DNA of 64,000 nt from Apiospora phragmitis. Taxonomy: Eukaryota; Ascomycota; Sordariomycetes; Amphisphaeriales; Apiosporaceae. Location of the stretch: positions 744,001 through 808,000 of the forward strand of contig JAQQWL010000010.1 of the NCBI GenBank assembly GCA_038363925.1, written 5' to 3'. Below the pieces are notes generated by a model that did no database searches, was not told the origin of the DNA, and worked only from the letters and a program-made list of their open reading frames with translations. Below are positions 1-11,482 of this stretch, in pieces (the stretch's first letter is position 1; each line of letters opens with the position of its first letter). A program made the translations under genes and the position numbers.

Positions 1-536
1 GCAACTTCCCGGCCCCGATGCTGGAGGAGTACATCGCCATCTGCGAGCGCGAATGCTACATCAAGCCTAGCGTGTACCAGGGACTGTACAATCTGATTGA
101 CCGCCGCCACGAGGGAGCGGTGATGGACCTCGTTCGCCAGCACAACATGACCTTCATCGCCCACAGCCCCCACGCGGGTGGCTTCCTGCACGGCGGCCTC
201 ACGTCCGGCCGGGTCGAGGGGACGCGCTTCGCCGAGGGAAACATCATGTCGATGGACGCGCGCCGCTACGACACGGACAAGCACCACGCCGCGGTCCGCG
301 CCATGGATAAGGCGCTTGAGCCGCACGGTCTCACCAAGACGGACGTGGCTATGCGCTGGCTCGCGTTTCATTTCCAGCTGGGCCCCGACGATGCCATCAT
401 CTTCGGCGCGAGCAAGATTGCCCAGGCTAGGCAGACTGTGGCAGCTGTCACCCAGGGACCGCTTCCAGACGACGTTGTTGTTGCTTTAGATGATGTGTGG
501 AAGGCTTTAATCGTTGCTTGGGATTCTGTTATGTAA
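1..536 (+). CDS. Aldo-keto reductase, AKR7-type (3' part only)
   Basis: The gene enters from the left edge: the frame is open from base 3 (N-F-P-A-P-M-L-E-E) and stops at 536, so any ATG at 18 is internal. The segment matches the C-terminal half of AKR7 (aflatoxin-aldehyde reductase-like) enzymes. It has the SNFP-like strand followed by a helix, the P-x-V-Y-Q-x-x-Y-N element after the active-site barrel strands, a HSPHAGGFL loop, and the late I-I-F-G-A-S-K cofactor-binding stretch seen in NADPH-dependent AKRs. The catalytic Tyr and Lys lie upstream of the window. The expected role is cytosolic NADPH-dependent reduction of aldehydes. The substrate cannot be read from the fragment. Confidence 0.85.
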   Translation, partial: NFPAPMLEEYIAICERECYIKPSVYQGLYNLIDRRHEGAVMDLVRQHNMTFIAHSPHAGGFLHGGLTSGRVEGTRFAEGNIMSMDARRYDTDKHHAAVRAMDKALEPHGLTKTDVAMRWLAFHFQLGPDDAIIFGASKIAQARQTVAAVTQGPLPDDVVVALDDVWKALIVAWDSVM

Positions 537-905
537 TAGCATAAAAGTACATATTACGACGGACTACACTGCCTTTTGTAATCAAATCACGAACATGTTC
601 CTAATCGTAGCTACATGACTTATAATAAGACACGACTACTCCTTAGTATCGTGGTATATAGTGAACGCGTGTTCGACTGGCTGCTGGGCCGCAATAGCGG
701 CGGCGAGTATGGCAGCGTCAGCCGTCGTCACCTCCATGTAGAATAGCCGCCGACTGACTCTCTGGCAATGGATAAATATTTAGTACCTCTGCCTCCTCCG
801 CCTGCACTCGAATATGTGGCGGTGCCGCAGGCTCTGTTGCGTCACTATTGCATCTGTGAGGCCGAGATGCCGCCGGGCGTCCGGGTTCGAATGATATTCT
901 CTTCT
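537..905. other. Intergenic, no gene seen
   Basis: This 369-bp stretch lies between the ends of the convergent aldo-keto reductase and HET-domain genes. It should hold their 3' UTRs and terminators. I see no ORF, repeat or RNA gene. Confidence 0.6.
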
Positions 906-3194
906 CTATTCAATGACAATGACATACTTCATTTCGGCATCTTCTGGACTCGGCTGGACCCTGGTACACTCTGATGCTGCTGTTGATGCGCCCACTTTTT
1001 CGATAACCCGAAGAAGTTCCTTACGATAACTGAGTGTTTGTGGTTCCGCGTACGAGAGGAAGGAACCTATCCGGCGAAATCTTCCCGGCGAAGCTTTGAT
1101 GCGTTGAAGAACTAAGCCACCGAGAATGATATATGGATGAAATTTCTTGTCTTTGGGGGTCTTATACACATGCTTTGAGGGGCCGTCTCGCACAGGCAGC
1201 AGGTAGACAGCGGCATCTGCTTCATCGCGAATGTAGTGTACACAATCCAGATGGATTGAGATTGGGTCTTGACTATCCTCCATAGACACTTTGGCGTCTC
1301 CCGCAACAGCGATTGTAGTTCCGGCAGTGCCGGTGGAACTAAGATGAATAGACCCAGCAACCAGCGCGGAACAGAGCATAGTCAACTCACCGCCTGAAAC
1401 AGCACCGAAGATATCGGGGCCAGAGGGCCTTGTCCATACGTCCAGCACAGTGCTGAACGCTCTTTCTGTTTCAGACTTGGTGCCTCGCTTGAAGGGATCT
1501 GGTAACACTCGGCTGTCCACGGATGCCCAGGACCACGTAGGCGCCCGCCAGCTGGGCCTCTCGCCGGCATTGTGCACATGCCAAAGCAACTGATTGATAA
1601 GCTGGTTTCGCCACATGCTCGCGAGATATTGATCTTTCATCAACTCGGAGTGACGTCTGGCAACGCCGGCCAGCGCAGGAAGGTAGTCAGAGCTGACAGT
1701 CATCTCAGCACCAGAATAGTTCATCACAAGACTATCCCAATTCCATTCTTCGTATTCGGGACAGACAAGCTTATAAATGAATCCAACAGCCGCATCCAGC
1801 CCATCGGGCATGCAAGCCGTTGCGAATGTTGATCGACACTCCCATGCTACCCCGTATTCACCAAAGCAAATAGTACGGAGTGCCAGCAGCCTTTCTTGGA
1901 AAGCCCACGCCCTCTTTGATAGGTTCGTGCCTGAACACGTTTTCCAGTGAGCTGCATGGTCGAAAAGGATTTGGGAATTAGACCGCTTGCTACCACCTAT
2001 TGGCACGTAGAGACCCGATATATAATCTTTCGGCTTAACAAAACATCCCTGGTGTACGTTTATAGCAGAGTATGCAGCGATGTTGACATAAGCGCCGCCG
2101 TAGATTGAACGCATCCGGCCAGATTCGCACAGCCAATCAGTGTGATCTTGCTGCCGCTGGATGATACAAAGGGCATCGATCCATATGTAATCAATATCGA
2201 GTCTTTTGGCAATGTTAATTGCATCCTGCTGAGTTTTGGGTAAATCCAAAAGACATATGCCTTTCTCGAATGCGGCGAGCGTTTCCATAGTAAGCATTGT
2301 AAACTCGGCTCGGCCCCAACAGTAACTCAGCGTAGCGTAGCGCGGTAGAACCGGGAGCAGCTCTGTCTCGATTACTTTGATGGCTTCACCTCCAATCGAG
2401 ACAAGTCGACGTGGCCGCTCAAGGGCCTTTCCATATTGGCACTGACTGTGGGACTCATCACATCTTTTCAACCACATCGACAGTGTTCCAAATAAATCAA
2501 TATTCCCAATACTTGTAGTATCTGATAAAACTCATTAGTAGCACTTGGTGCCGTTTCATCATTGTCCAATAAATATCAGAAACTCACGAGGGTGCGGAAT
2601 GACGCCTATCGTACACAATGGCACGCTGTAAGGATGAAAGCGGGATTCATCCGACATCTGCTTGCCTGGATAGGCAAGCAAAAGCTGATCAAGATGTCCC
2701 TTGTTCATGTTTCCCCCAAGAAGAAGATATGATTTTGCTCCTCGAATATTAAGTTTTCCAAGACGAACTTCAATGCTCCGGAATGTGTCCAGATACCTAC
2801 GGTCCCGCATTTGCGACAGGAAGAATGCACAGAGCTTGCACCCACCCCTGGACGCCGCGGCAAGTTCCAAAGTGTTCACCTGCCAAAGGCCCACAGGGTA
2901 CCGATCCGGCTCGCAAGGCCACTCTGCGAGTCCATGCCGACACGTGGCGCAGAAGCCTTCCTTGACATCAGCATAAGAGCCCGCACTTCGTATGGAGTCA
3001 TCAATCTCGTTGTCGAATTCATCGTTGTGAACACTGCGAATCAAAAGGCTCCAATCATCCTGATCCTTCTTGTCGCGGTCCAGATTGGGTGCGGAATAGT
3101 CTTTGTACCATTCCCATAGTAAATCATTGGTCGCAGCAGTATCGGTGGCATGCGATGGAGAGTCCATGGCGGAGAGCGCAGACTGCAAGTGCAC
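906..3194 (-). CDS. HET-domain (heterokaryon incompatibility) protein
   Basis: Two exons, 3194..2588 and 2521..906, with a 66-bp intron (GTGAGT donor, CTAAT branch site, CAG acceptor). They join in frame to 740 aa. A second ATG nine codons in is an alternative start. The HET domain runs from about residue 255. YATLSYCWG is followed by LPKTQQDAI, then D-Y-I-W-I-D-A-L-C-I-I-Q, then S-x-R-M-x-x-I-Y-G-x-A-Y-V-N-I-A-A, the three conserved blocks in order. Upstream is a Cys-rich segment (CATCRHGL, GCKLCAFF) that often precedes the domain. HET proteins trigger cell death when genetically different hyphae fuse. Which allele system this belongs to is unknown. The gene appears intact. Confidence 0.9.
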
Positions 3195-3804
3195 CCAGCT
3201 TGGGAATTGAAAGCAGGGGTGCGCGCTCGTGTCGGAGCAGCTTGGTTAGAAACAATGATGGTGAGATTCAATGATTCCTGAGATTTAGAAAGCCCGATGA
3301 CTACCTCCGCCTTTCAGGGCGAATAAGACGCCAGCAGGTTATTACAATTTCGGAGAATCTCACCACACGGATTCCGTAAGCATGAGGTGCTTGGTGGCAG
3401 GTGAACCACTTTGCCACTCTCCGAACCCCGCCTCCTATTGCTGTCCTTCCCCCTCCGGCCTCCCCTTACCCTCCACCAGAAATCTCGAGCGTCCATTCGT
3501 CGTTCTTATCTACCGAGGTAGCTGCAGGTGCGCGCATATAGGGGGCGCATGCTGCTCCACAACAGCTGTTATGCGCGAATCAGATTACAACAAGTGGATT
3601 TTGGTGCTGGGTATGGCGTGTATTATACCGTCCCTCAAGTGCTCAATACTCTTGTGCCAGCTTGTGTAGTTGACATTATAAGAGACGCCTGAAGCCACTC
3701 TTTTCCTGCTGCGGTGTACTCATTCTTATCTGTCTGGAAACCGATCCACCCTATCCTTCTCTTGGCTACAATTGAGACCTTCGACTTTGCAATACGGGCC
3801 CCTT
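3195..3804. promoter_or_regulatory. Divergent intergenic region
   Basis: About 610 bp lie between the starts of the HET-domain gene (-) and the CorA-like gene (+) and should contain both promoters. Short ORFs here have no convincing features. No repeat or operator stands out. Confidence 0.4.
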
Positions 3805-5576
3805 ATGGAGAACGAAGCTTTGGAAACATCTAGTACTAAGCGTGCTAAGTCAAAAAGACCAAAGCTATGGGGAAAGGGTGGCGTCTTGTGGAAGTTGTGG
3901 TGGACGTTGTGCCTTCGTCACCCCGATCTGGTCGGGGGTCGAGACCAATGGAACAACAGAGTTAAACGCGACTATTTTCGACACTTCCACGACCTGTATA
4001 TCGACCACAATGGTTTCTGCCATTTGGAGAAAGTTCAAGAATCGCCTGCCCAAGGTCCTTCAGACCAAGATCCAGAACAAGTCAATTCCACGCCTCCGAT
4101 TCCTCCAATACCAAGCGGTGTTCAAGTTCGTTTCTGCTTTGAGGACGGCTATAGCCCTATCAAAGGCTACATAAGGAGTTTCCAGAAATTGTCGGAAGAT
4201 GCCATCCCGATCGACGCACTTTGCGGCTTGTGGGATTCGGAAGAAATAACAGGACGAGGGTTCAATGCCCTTTACTTGCAATGGGGCTCCTCGACACCCC
4301 CGACATGGTGGGAATCAGCGTCATTCTTTCTGGATGGTCGGCGAAGAGAATACCAGATGTATCATGGTATCTTTGGTTCGATCAATTTCACAGCAGATCT
4401 TGTCGCCTTGGTTAAGAAAGCTGTGATCTTGGAAAACAGCGAAGGAAGTCTCATATGCAAGTCAACCCCAACGGTCTATTGTATCGGTACTGATTAAGAT
4501 TAGTTTTCATCTCCTGCAAGAGATTTGGAATATTGCGAGCCAGAAGTAAGCATCACGCCAGCCCGGGCAAGCGCATAAACGTGACCGACTGTCTGGACTC
4601 GTGTTGGAAAACGTTCTCCTCTCTCACCCACACCTATGCCGCGTTATTGAACACCGGGCCTCCGACCTCTTGTATAAAGAAGGTCTTGTTTCTTTGGTAC
4701 TGTCATGCCCAGCTCATCGACTGGTCGGTGTTTGTCAATGCGGTCCGCGTAGGGTATTTAGTCCCTCGCCGCCCACTATTCAACTCGCCAACCAATGGTC
4801 TACGACAACATTTCCTTGACGAAATTTGCAAGGATGAAAACATGTATCAAGAGTTCAAATCCAACATCACACACCTCACAGGGACCATCGAGTCCCTGAT
4901 CAACGTGGTTGACGTTTCTCTCCGCGTAAATGGACATCAGAATTATAAAAGCTTTACGGAGCTTGCTGCCGACATAAGGGGACTATGCTCCGGAGTCAAG
5001 GACGAGATGAATGCTTTGACCATTGAGCTGGAACATCAACTCAGGTATTTGAAAATAAGGCGTGGTGTGAGAGAATCTAACAATCTTTGGATTCTTACAA
5101 TCCTCGCTAGCCCCTTCCTGCCCCTCAGCCTCGCATCCAGCATCTTGAGCATGGGAACCCACTTGGTCAACCTCAGCACGCTACTTTACGACTTCTGCGG
5201 GGTTGCCGTTATCTTGGAGTCACTTTCAATTACTATTATAAAGCTCTTACGAATTGCTATTCGGGTGCGGGAGTGGTCCGCTGACGTCGAGGTATTCTGG
5301 AAGAAGCGAAATAAAGTTTCTAGAACGACACGTTCGTATACGAGCATTGCATTCTCTACACTGCAGAAACTGGCCGGATTTGCTACGTGGACGGTAGTAC
5401 TTTCTTCCTTCATTGTTGGGATGGTGGTTGACGTTAAAATTGGGGGCAGGATCCTCGGATATGGGATTGCTGGTCTGATAGGAATTGGTTTTGTTTTTCT
5501 TATTATTATGTTGCCTTGTTTACTGATATGCATGGCGGTGAGGCAGGTGAAGCTAAAACGGGCTAGGCGTAATTAG
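3805..5576 (+). CDS. CorA-like fungal membrane protein (hypothetical)
   Basis: Exon 1 starts at ATG 3805; the frame is open further upstream only from a TTG. One short intron lies between about 4474 and 4540. Several donor/acceptor pairs keep the frame, for example 4474..4520 or 4487..4539, so the exact junction is uncertain. Exon 2 runs to 5576. The C-terminal third has a pattern known from fungal CorA-like proteins: N-L-W-I-L-T-I-L-A-S-P-F-L-P-L-S-L-A followed by S-I-L-S-M, then L-L-Y-D-F-C-G. Four hydrophobic segments lie between about 5080 and 5550. The GMN motif of true magnesium channels is not visible, so transport of Mg2+ is not claimed. The N-terminal half is soluble and charged, with no recognised domain. 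Confidence 0.7.
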
Positions 5577-5805
5577 CGAGGGCTATGCGGGCTCGCCAGA
5601 TGCTTCTAGGGTGCGATAGGTAGAGAATGGTCGCCCGCCGGTGGGCAACAAGCGACTGGCGACAATGAGAGAAAAGCCTGAGCGATCGGTCTTATTACGG
5701 GGCGCAGAGATTCCAGTATCGATGTACTGAGTTATGCCAACTCATCAGTGCTAATGGATAAATTTTACTAAATGGCGTGCGTCAGCCCGGAGACATGCAA
5801 ACTTC
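5577..5805. other. Intergenic between convergent genes
   Basis: This short spacer lies between the stop of the CorA-like gene (+) and the stop of the transcription factor gene (-). No gene or repeat seen. Confidence 0.5.
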
Positions 5806-7585
5806 CTAGAAAATGGAAGCCGCTAGGTTAAGCAAGATCCCGAGACTATCAACTGTGAAATTCCAAACGTCTAGCTTCAACTTGTTTGAACCGATGTCGC
5901 GCTCCTTACAGGCGTCAATGAGGTCGCCAAATTTGTTGGGTCCTCTCCGTGGCATTGTTTCGTATATTTCGTATTCCGCTTGCCAGCCCTGCCTATTCCT
6001 CGCATCCCACAGCGCCCTGCAAGCGGGCAGGGGAATTTCTCGAAATCCATCAAATGAATCGCATCGGACGCCAATCTTGACTTGAACTAGGTGAGCGATG
6101 AGAAGCCAAACTACCACGGTCCTAAGTCGCAACGTCAGCCGATTTGCCTTTACGGGGAAATGCCGAATTTAGACGCTCTTACCTTCTTCTCGACTCAGAG
6201 AAGATCCAGTCTTCCCAGTAGGAGCTTGGATATTGCCTCTCGTCCTGGAAGAACGGCTGGTTACATATATCTTTGAAGCTCTCACAGAGGCTCTGGGAAA
6301 CCAATCAGTTAAAATCCCTGATCCTAATGGGAATAGGATATCACACCTGGTAAATAAAAAGCATCTCATGGTTCATGCCCGATGTTGCAGAAGACTTGTC
6401 GATCGCCCGCATCATGATGTAGATAAGCTGGGCTTGTATAGCCGCGAGAAGCTCATGCTTTGAGAACAGCCGTTGTTTAGACTATCGTAGCCAAAATTAG
6501 CCAAAAGACCGGAGAAAAGCGAACAAAACAGCAATCAACCTTTTCCAGCGCGGATCGCTGGTCCGTCTGAATTGAGCGCCACAGGAACGGCCTAGTCTCC
6601 AGATTCTGCGACGCAAAGACTTGTGCTATGCCCATGCAGCTCACCAGCGGCGTGGGTAGAGCAGGCTCTGTGGCATTAGCATGCGACGGGCAATGCCAGT
6701 GCGCGTGTATGAAGGGAGGGAGAGTCTCTGCGCAGCATCATTTGGGGGAAAGGAACGAGTATCTGCATGATGATATTGACGGTGCAATGCGCCACAGGAT
6801 CCGACATGGAGAATTGTGACAGAAAGCTGGAATCCGGCGGTTCTGAGATGTGAGTCGGCCGGATGAGGGCAGGAATATGCTCATCCCCAGGAAGGTCCGT
6901 GGAGACGGGGCAGAGCCGTCAGCCAAGAGACGCTGGGGGTCGCAATCAGCGACGAAGCCATCGACATACCAATGATGTAATATTATTGTGAGACATGGTA
7001 CTTATGCCTGGCCCGGGCAATTGGGGCAGTGAATCTTTGGGTGTGTTGGCAAAGGATTGATCCGTGGTCAACTCGAATGCACTCCAGTCCACGGGGATTC
7101 GTGCTTCCTCCTTGTCTGTTGACACGTCGAATTCACACCAATCATCCAAGGTCTCGGCCATACCATCGCCGCTGAGCGAGACAGGCGGAGAGCAATTTCG
7201 GACTTCGTTTTGCCACAGGCCATGGCTGGCCACACGTCCGTCTTTTGAGGTGGCAACAGGTGCGGCGGTCGTGTCATAGACGCAAACCGAGACCCTTGTT
7301 GCTGCACCGCAAGCACTGAGATTGCAGGGTGCATTTCACTTTAGCTAGATTGCAAGCCCGGCAGGCTCTTGCACGAGTTTGAGGTCGGTTTTGGACGCGA
7401 CGACAATACAGTACATGGCGACGGTACGATGCTTCTATTGGATGGTCAGTACTATCACAGAGAGACAGAGACAGAGAATCAATTGTCAACCAACCCTTCA
7501 AGAATGGCTTTTGACATGTGCCGCAAAATCGCAGCGGCAAAGGCGACGAGGCCTGGAGAGAGGATCTAGGGCCAGGTGAATGCAT
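5806..7585 (-). CDS. C2H2 + Zn2Cys6 fungal transcription factor, two frameshifts
   Basis: Six exons can be built: 7585..7495, 7434..6970, 6879..6540, 6481..6347, 6292..6183 and 6121..5806. The N-terminus carries a C-G-T-C...H-x4-C finger, then a Zn2Cys6 cluster spaced C-x2-C-x6-C-x5-C-x2-C with K-G-L-V-C-V-Y-D at its end. The middle matches the fungal-specific TF family (FPQMMLRR, then PPFIHAHWH, then ETRPFLWRSI). The end is the typical D-x-L-G-I-L-L-N-L-A tail. Two indels break the frame: an extra G near 7292 inside the Zn cluster, and a loss of two bases from an AGAGAG run near 6727. Exons sum to 1457 nt, one short of a multiple of three, which fits +1 and -2. Repaired length is about 485 aa. 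Either a young pseudogene or sequence error. It is divergent to the MFS gene and is its likely regulator. Confidence 0.72.
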
Positions 7586-7734
7586 GGAAACGAGTCGCGC
7601 GCCGAGCTGTGGTTGATTGATGGCGTAATGAGTAGGAGTTGACGATGTTTTCGTGGCCCAGTAGGGAAACCATGAAAGACCATGCACGGCCTGATTTGTA
7701 ATGGCGAGGAGTTGCCCGTCATTGCTCCTGCTGT

Positions 7735-7749
7735 TGGCCAGATTGGCCG
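7735..7749. promoter_or_regulatory. Related GGCCA-N3-TGGCC site
   Basis: TGGCCAGATTGGCCG has the same half-sites and 3-bp spacing as the palindrome at 7838. One outer base differs. Confidence 0.35.
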
Positions 7750-7837
7750 AAAAACCTCGTCTTACCCCTGCCGCGCCCCATTCTTCCTCCCCAAATAATA
7801 GGGCTGAAGTCAGTGCGAGAGACACCAAAAGGGGCCA

Positions 7838-7852
7838 CGGCCAAACTGGCCG
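7838..7852. promoter_or_regulatory. Perfect palindrome CGG-N9-CCG, candidate operator
   Basis: CGGCCAAACTGGCCG is a 6-bp perfect inverted repeat around a 3-bp spacer, or equally CGG-N9-CCG. Inverted CGG triplets are the classic target layout of Zn2Cys6 dimers. It lies about 195 bp upstream of the MFS ATG. Confidence 0.5.
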
Positions 7853-7877
7853 AAGTGTTATGGTCCACTTCCAGTCG

Positions 7878-7892
7878 ATACCAAACTGGCCG
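7878..7892. promoter_or_regulatory. Degenerate third copy of the operator-like site
   Basis: ATACCAAACTGGCCG shares 12 of 15 bases with the site at 7838. The right half and spacer are identical and the left half is degraded. It lies 40 bp from the perfect copy. Confidence 0.3.
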
Positions 7893-8046
7893 GACTACTG
7901 TGGGCCACTCACCGTTGATCCCCCACGGCCACTTATACAGTATTACTCCCCAGCAGCTTGACAGCTCTGCTATTCTTCTGCCCCATACAGTTGTTGTATA
8001 TTTCACTTTCTCGTCTTCTGCCATTTGCTAGTCCATTGTATTCGCC

Positions 8047-9901
8047 ATGGCTTCTTTCGAGGGGACCGTCCCAGGGGCTGAGAAGGGCTCCGAGCCAAGT
8101 CCGAGAACGGTACACGGCTGGAAGTGGGCTGCTGCCGTGGCATCCCTCTACATCGGAGCACTCATCTACGGCCTCGACGGTACCATTGCCGCCGACATTC
8201 AATCCGCCATCATCGAGCAGTTCGGCCAAGTCGAGGAGCTCGCCTGGATTGGCACTGTCTTTCCACTCGGCTCCCTGTGCGCCATCTTGCCTGGTGCCGC
8301 CTCGTATTCCGTCTTTAACTTGAAATTCATGTTCATCGGGAGCATCGTTCTCTTTGAGGCCGCTTCTGCACTCTGTGGCGCTGCGCCCAACATGAATGCC
8401 TTGATCATCGGCAGAGCCATTGCCGGTGTCGGCGGCACTGGTATCTTTCTTGGGTAAGCCTCTTCCTCGTGCGCCTGGTCCCACGCTCCGCTGACCCTCA
8501 ATTTGACGTAGCATTCTGAATTACTTCTCCCTATGCACCACGGAGCAAGAGCGAGGCCGCTACATCTCGGGCATTGGAATTTAAATTTAATTTTTTTTTA
8601 GAAAAGTTTCAGTTGTTTGGGGAACCGGCGCTGTTCTAGGTCCTGTAGTGGGAGGTGCATTTGCCACGTCTCCTGCGACATGGTGTTGGGCTTTCTATAT
8701 TAATCTGTAAGCTGATGCATCTCAACAACCATTCCATGTGCTTGCTTGCTTACGCCCATACATAGTGTGGTTGCTGTTATCTGCGCGCCAATCTACGTAT
8801 TCTACCTTCCACCCGTCACTCCCAATGGTGCAGCAGCAGAGAGCTCCGTCGGCCAAAACCTCAAGGCTATGGACTGGGTTGGCTTCGTGGGAAGCACCAG
8901 GGCAGCAGTAGCCCTCACAATGGTTCTAACCTTCGCGGGCTCGACCTGGGACTGGAACGACGGCCGCACGATTGCAGTATTTGTGGTGGCCGGCGTCTCG
9001 ATAATTGCGGTATTCGCCCAGCAGTACTTCACCTTTCTGACGACTTCGGAAGCACGCATGTTCCCCCCGCGCCGTATTCTTCTGAATAAGACACAGATTC
9101 TTCTCAACTTTGTCCTGCCACGGCTGCCACGAACATTTACGTGCCATTCTATTACATCCCGCTGTATTTTGCCTTTACCCTAGGCGACTCGGAACTCATG
9201 GCTGCCGGCCGTCCGCCTTCTGCCTTACATCTGCTTCCTCGCGACACTGAATATGATGTCTGGCTCCCTCCTTCCGAGGGTCAACTACTAGTAAGTGTAT
9301 GCCGATCTTGCTATTTTGGATCAGGCCAGCTGACAATTCTAGCTGGATTCTGTACCTGATTGGGGGGATATTCATGACAGTGGGCGGCGCTACCATGTTT
9401 ACTGTCACCCCAGAGACTATGGCCGCAAATGTCTATGACTACTGCATCATCCTAGGTGCCGGTACTGGCTTGGTGTTCAATCTCGGCTTCACGGTCTCTG
9501 GTGTCACTATCATGGCAGAAACCGGCAATGGCCTCGACCTCCAACGGGTTATCTCGATGCAGAACCTGTCACAGCTAGGTTTCCAAACAATGAGCCTGCT
9601 CATTGGGGGCCAAATCTTCCAAAGCTTGTCCTTTCAGAACCTGAGCAAGGTATTTGACGGCATGGGGCTTTCCGACGAAGAGATCAGGAGTGCCATCACT
9701 GGTACTCGCAGTGCTCTCTTCTCGCGGCTGAGCCCCGAGGTCCAGCAAGAGGCTATTGCGGCCATTACGAATGCCATGAGCCGGGTCTACATCCTCAGTA
9801 TGGCTGCGGGCTCTATTACGGCTATTTGTGCGCTCCTCATGAAGAAGGAGAAACTCTTCCTCGCCGGCGCACAGCAGATGGCTATTGCGGGTGGAGCCTG
9901 A
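8047..9901 (+). pseudogene. MFS drug:H+ antiporter (DHA2-like), disrupted
   Basis: Exons 8047..8453, 8512..8706, 8766..9290 and 9343..9901 read as a 14-helix MFS multidrug exporter. The start is MASFEGTV. The G-x-L-D-G-T-I-A motif of helix 1, the G-R-A-I-A-G-V-G-G-T-G motif and the helix-5 antiporter stretch G-A-V-L-G-P-V-V-G-G-A-F-A are present. Three lesions are visible. First, an AT-rich 33-bp insertion around 8578-8610 has two in-frame TAA codons. Second, there is a one-base loss near 9115. Third, an extra G near 9211. Exon sum is 1686 nt, consistent with 1653 + 33 and compensating -1/+1. Repaired length is about 550 aa. The insertion ends in a T-run plus AG like an intron 3' end but lacks a GT donor. 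Likely role: efflux of a cluster product or toxicant. Confidence 0.75.
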
Positions 9902-10730
9902 GAGATATTGTTTCCCCTTCTCGTCGGAGCTGTTTCTTTGCATGTAGCTATCTTGCCATCTGGATTGGCGAGGAATGGTGGGATTCTTAATAACTGGCAT
10001 CTTGCAAGGTTTTGAACACTCTTTTGAGTTTGGAAGACATTGGACACGTCAGAAAGGCAAGCGTTTGCTTCACCACAGTTGATGACTAATATTTTGCGCA
10101 TTTTTCAACCATCCAGAAAGACCTTGAAGGTAGTCTTAAGCTCCTCTAGAGTACTTACCTGCTTAATGGAAGGCTGGGTCGATTTTAGAGGACCATCTCT
10201 TTTCATCATCATGCAAGGTTGCACCTGCAACGCAACCATCCCCGTGCAAGTTGCAGATCACATCAAAGCATCAGAAGGAGAGGAGACGTTGGAAACAATC
10301 TGTTCTTTTCACATACGGTCTATGATGAAACCTACGGGGAAGCTGAGACCTTCAATATGTCTTCTTCATTGACATGAAGCCGTTCTAGCATTTGATCAAC
10401 AAACCGTCTTCTGCCAAGCCATCAGAAAATAGAAGCGTGCACCGGCCAAATTCCGCCTCCACAACATCGCTTTTTTTTAACGTGTAAATTTCTTTGCTGT
10501 TCTTGTCTCTATAGATCAGGTATGGCTTGCCGAGTCTCGATCGGTGCACGATTGCCTAAAGAAGTTTCCTTTGGTTTCGCAGGCGAGGCCACATTGTTCA
10601 GGGGCTTAGTGGCTTTCAAACTGCTCGGACCACTACTAGGTGAACAGTGTACTGTTCCGTATTGCGCAGACGGTAAGTAGTCAATCAGTTTACGTGGCCT
10701 AGCAGCCCACGCCTTTGTATACCTACTCAC
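9902..10730. other. Intergenic, no gene seen
   Basis: This 829-bp stretch lies between the ends of the MFS and GNAT genes, which are convergent. Short ORFs here look like chance. No repeat recognised. Confidence 0.5.
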
Positions 10731-11482
10731 TCAAAGGTCCATCTGGAGCAAGGTTCCTGGCCATATCTTGCCGTTCCTGCGCTTCATCTCAAAATCACCT
10801 ATGGCACGGAAGCCCAACCATTCGTAGTATCTGACCGGATGGTTAGCGGTCACTCCGACAAGCCGAGATAACGAGGAACCTACTTGACTAGTTTTCTTCC
10901 ATTGCCAGCCCATGCATCCACGTACATGGTCCCGCTCCCTTTCTCTTTATAATGCTGTTTTATTAGCTGAAGCAGCGCGGCTCCTGCCCCTCGATGGTGC
11001 CGTCCGGTCCGGTGGTCCGCCCCCATGACCTCGAGGTACGCAAAACCGCCACTGGCCGCGCCCTCCTCCTCCTCCTCGTCGACCGTCGGTAGCCGTAGGT
11101 GCGACTGCGAACGGATGTAGTCGGGGACCCAGCCCTCGCGGACGCACGCCGCCACGACCGCGAGCCAGACCCGGCCGTCGGCACCGACACGCGTGTGGAG
11201 ACCGGTCTCGGTAGGCTCCTCCACGCCAATCTCGACCTCGGCGATGAACACGCGGACCTTGTCGCCGGCACCGGTTTGGCTGTAGGACTGGGACTTCGTG
11301 ATGGACTCTTGAGTCTCCGCTAGGAAGCCGTCTTTCTCGGAGAAAGGCACCTGGCCCCACATCTCGCCCCCTCCTATCGACTGCAGGTAGGGCAACGTGG
11401 AGTCGAAGGCAGCGACCAAGAACTCTGCATCGTTCGGCAGCAGTCCCGCTTCGCGCATGTGGAGGGGCACAGTATCCGACAT
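10731..11482 (-). CDS. GNAT-family N-acetyltransferase
   Basis: Exons 11482..10884 and 10830..10731 join through a 53-bp intron (GTAGGT donor, CAG acceptor) to 232 aa. The start M-S-D-T-V-P-L follows an in-frame upstream ATG at 11617 with no conserved sequence between them. The protein has the GNAT fold order: an N-terminal A-A-F-D-S-T-x-P-Y-L helix, the strand-4 line F-A-Y-L-E-V-M-G, the pyrophosphate loop H-R-G-A-G-A-A-L-L-Q-L (R/Q-x-x-G-x-G/A) and the late K-Y-Y-E-W-L-G-F motif typical of acetyl-CoA binding. An acidic run of five Glu sits mid-protein. The substrate is unknown. It could modify a small amine made in the surrounding gene block. Confidence 0.82.

Larger units (their letters stand above)
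7586..8046. promoter_or_regulatory. Shared TF/MFS divergent promoter
   Basis: This 461-bp region separates the starts of the regulator (-) and the efflux transporter (+). It contains three related GGCC-rich sites (listed separately). Divergent regulator-transporter pairs usually share control, so this is the natural place for autoregulation and pathway induction. The binding protein is inferred. Confidence 0.5.

Noticed and set aside
7274..7828. A 184-aa ORF on the minus strand as an independent gene
   Set aside because: Its useful part is the finger region of the transcription factor. It includes a real 60-bp intron read as protein and an upstream promoter segment.
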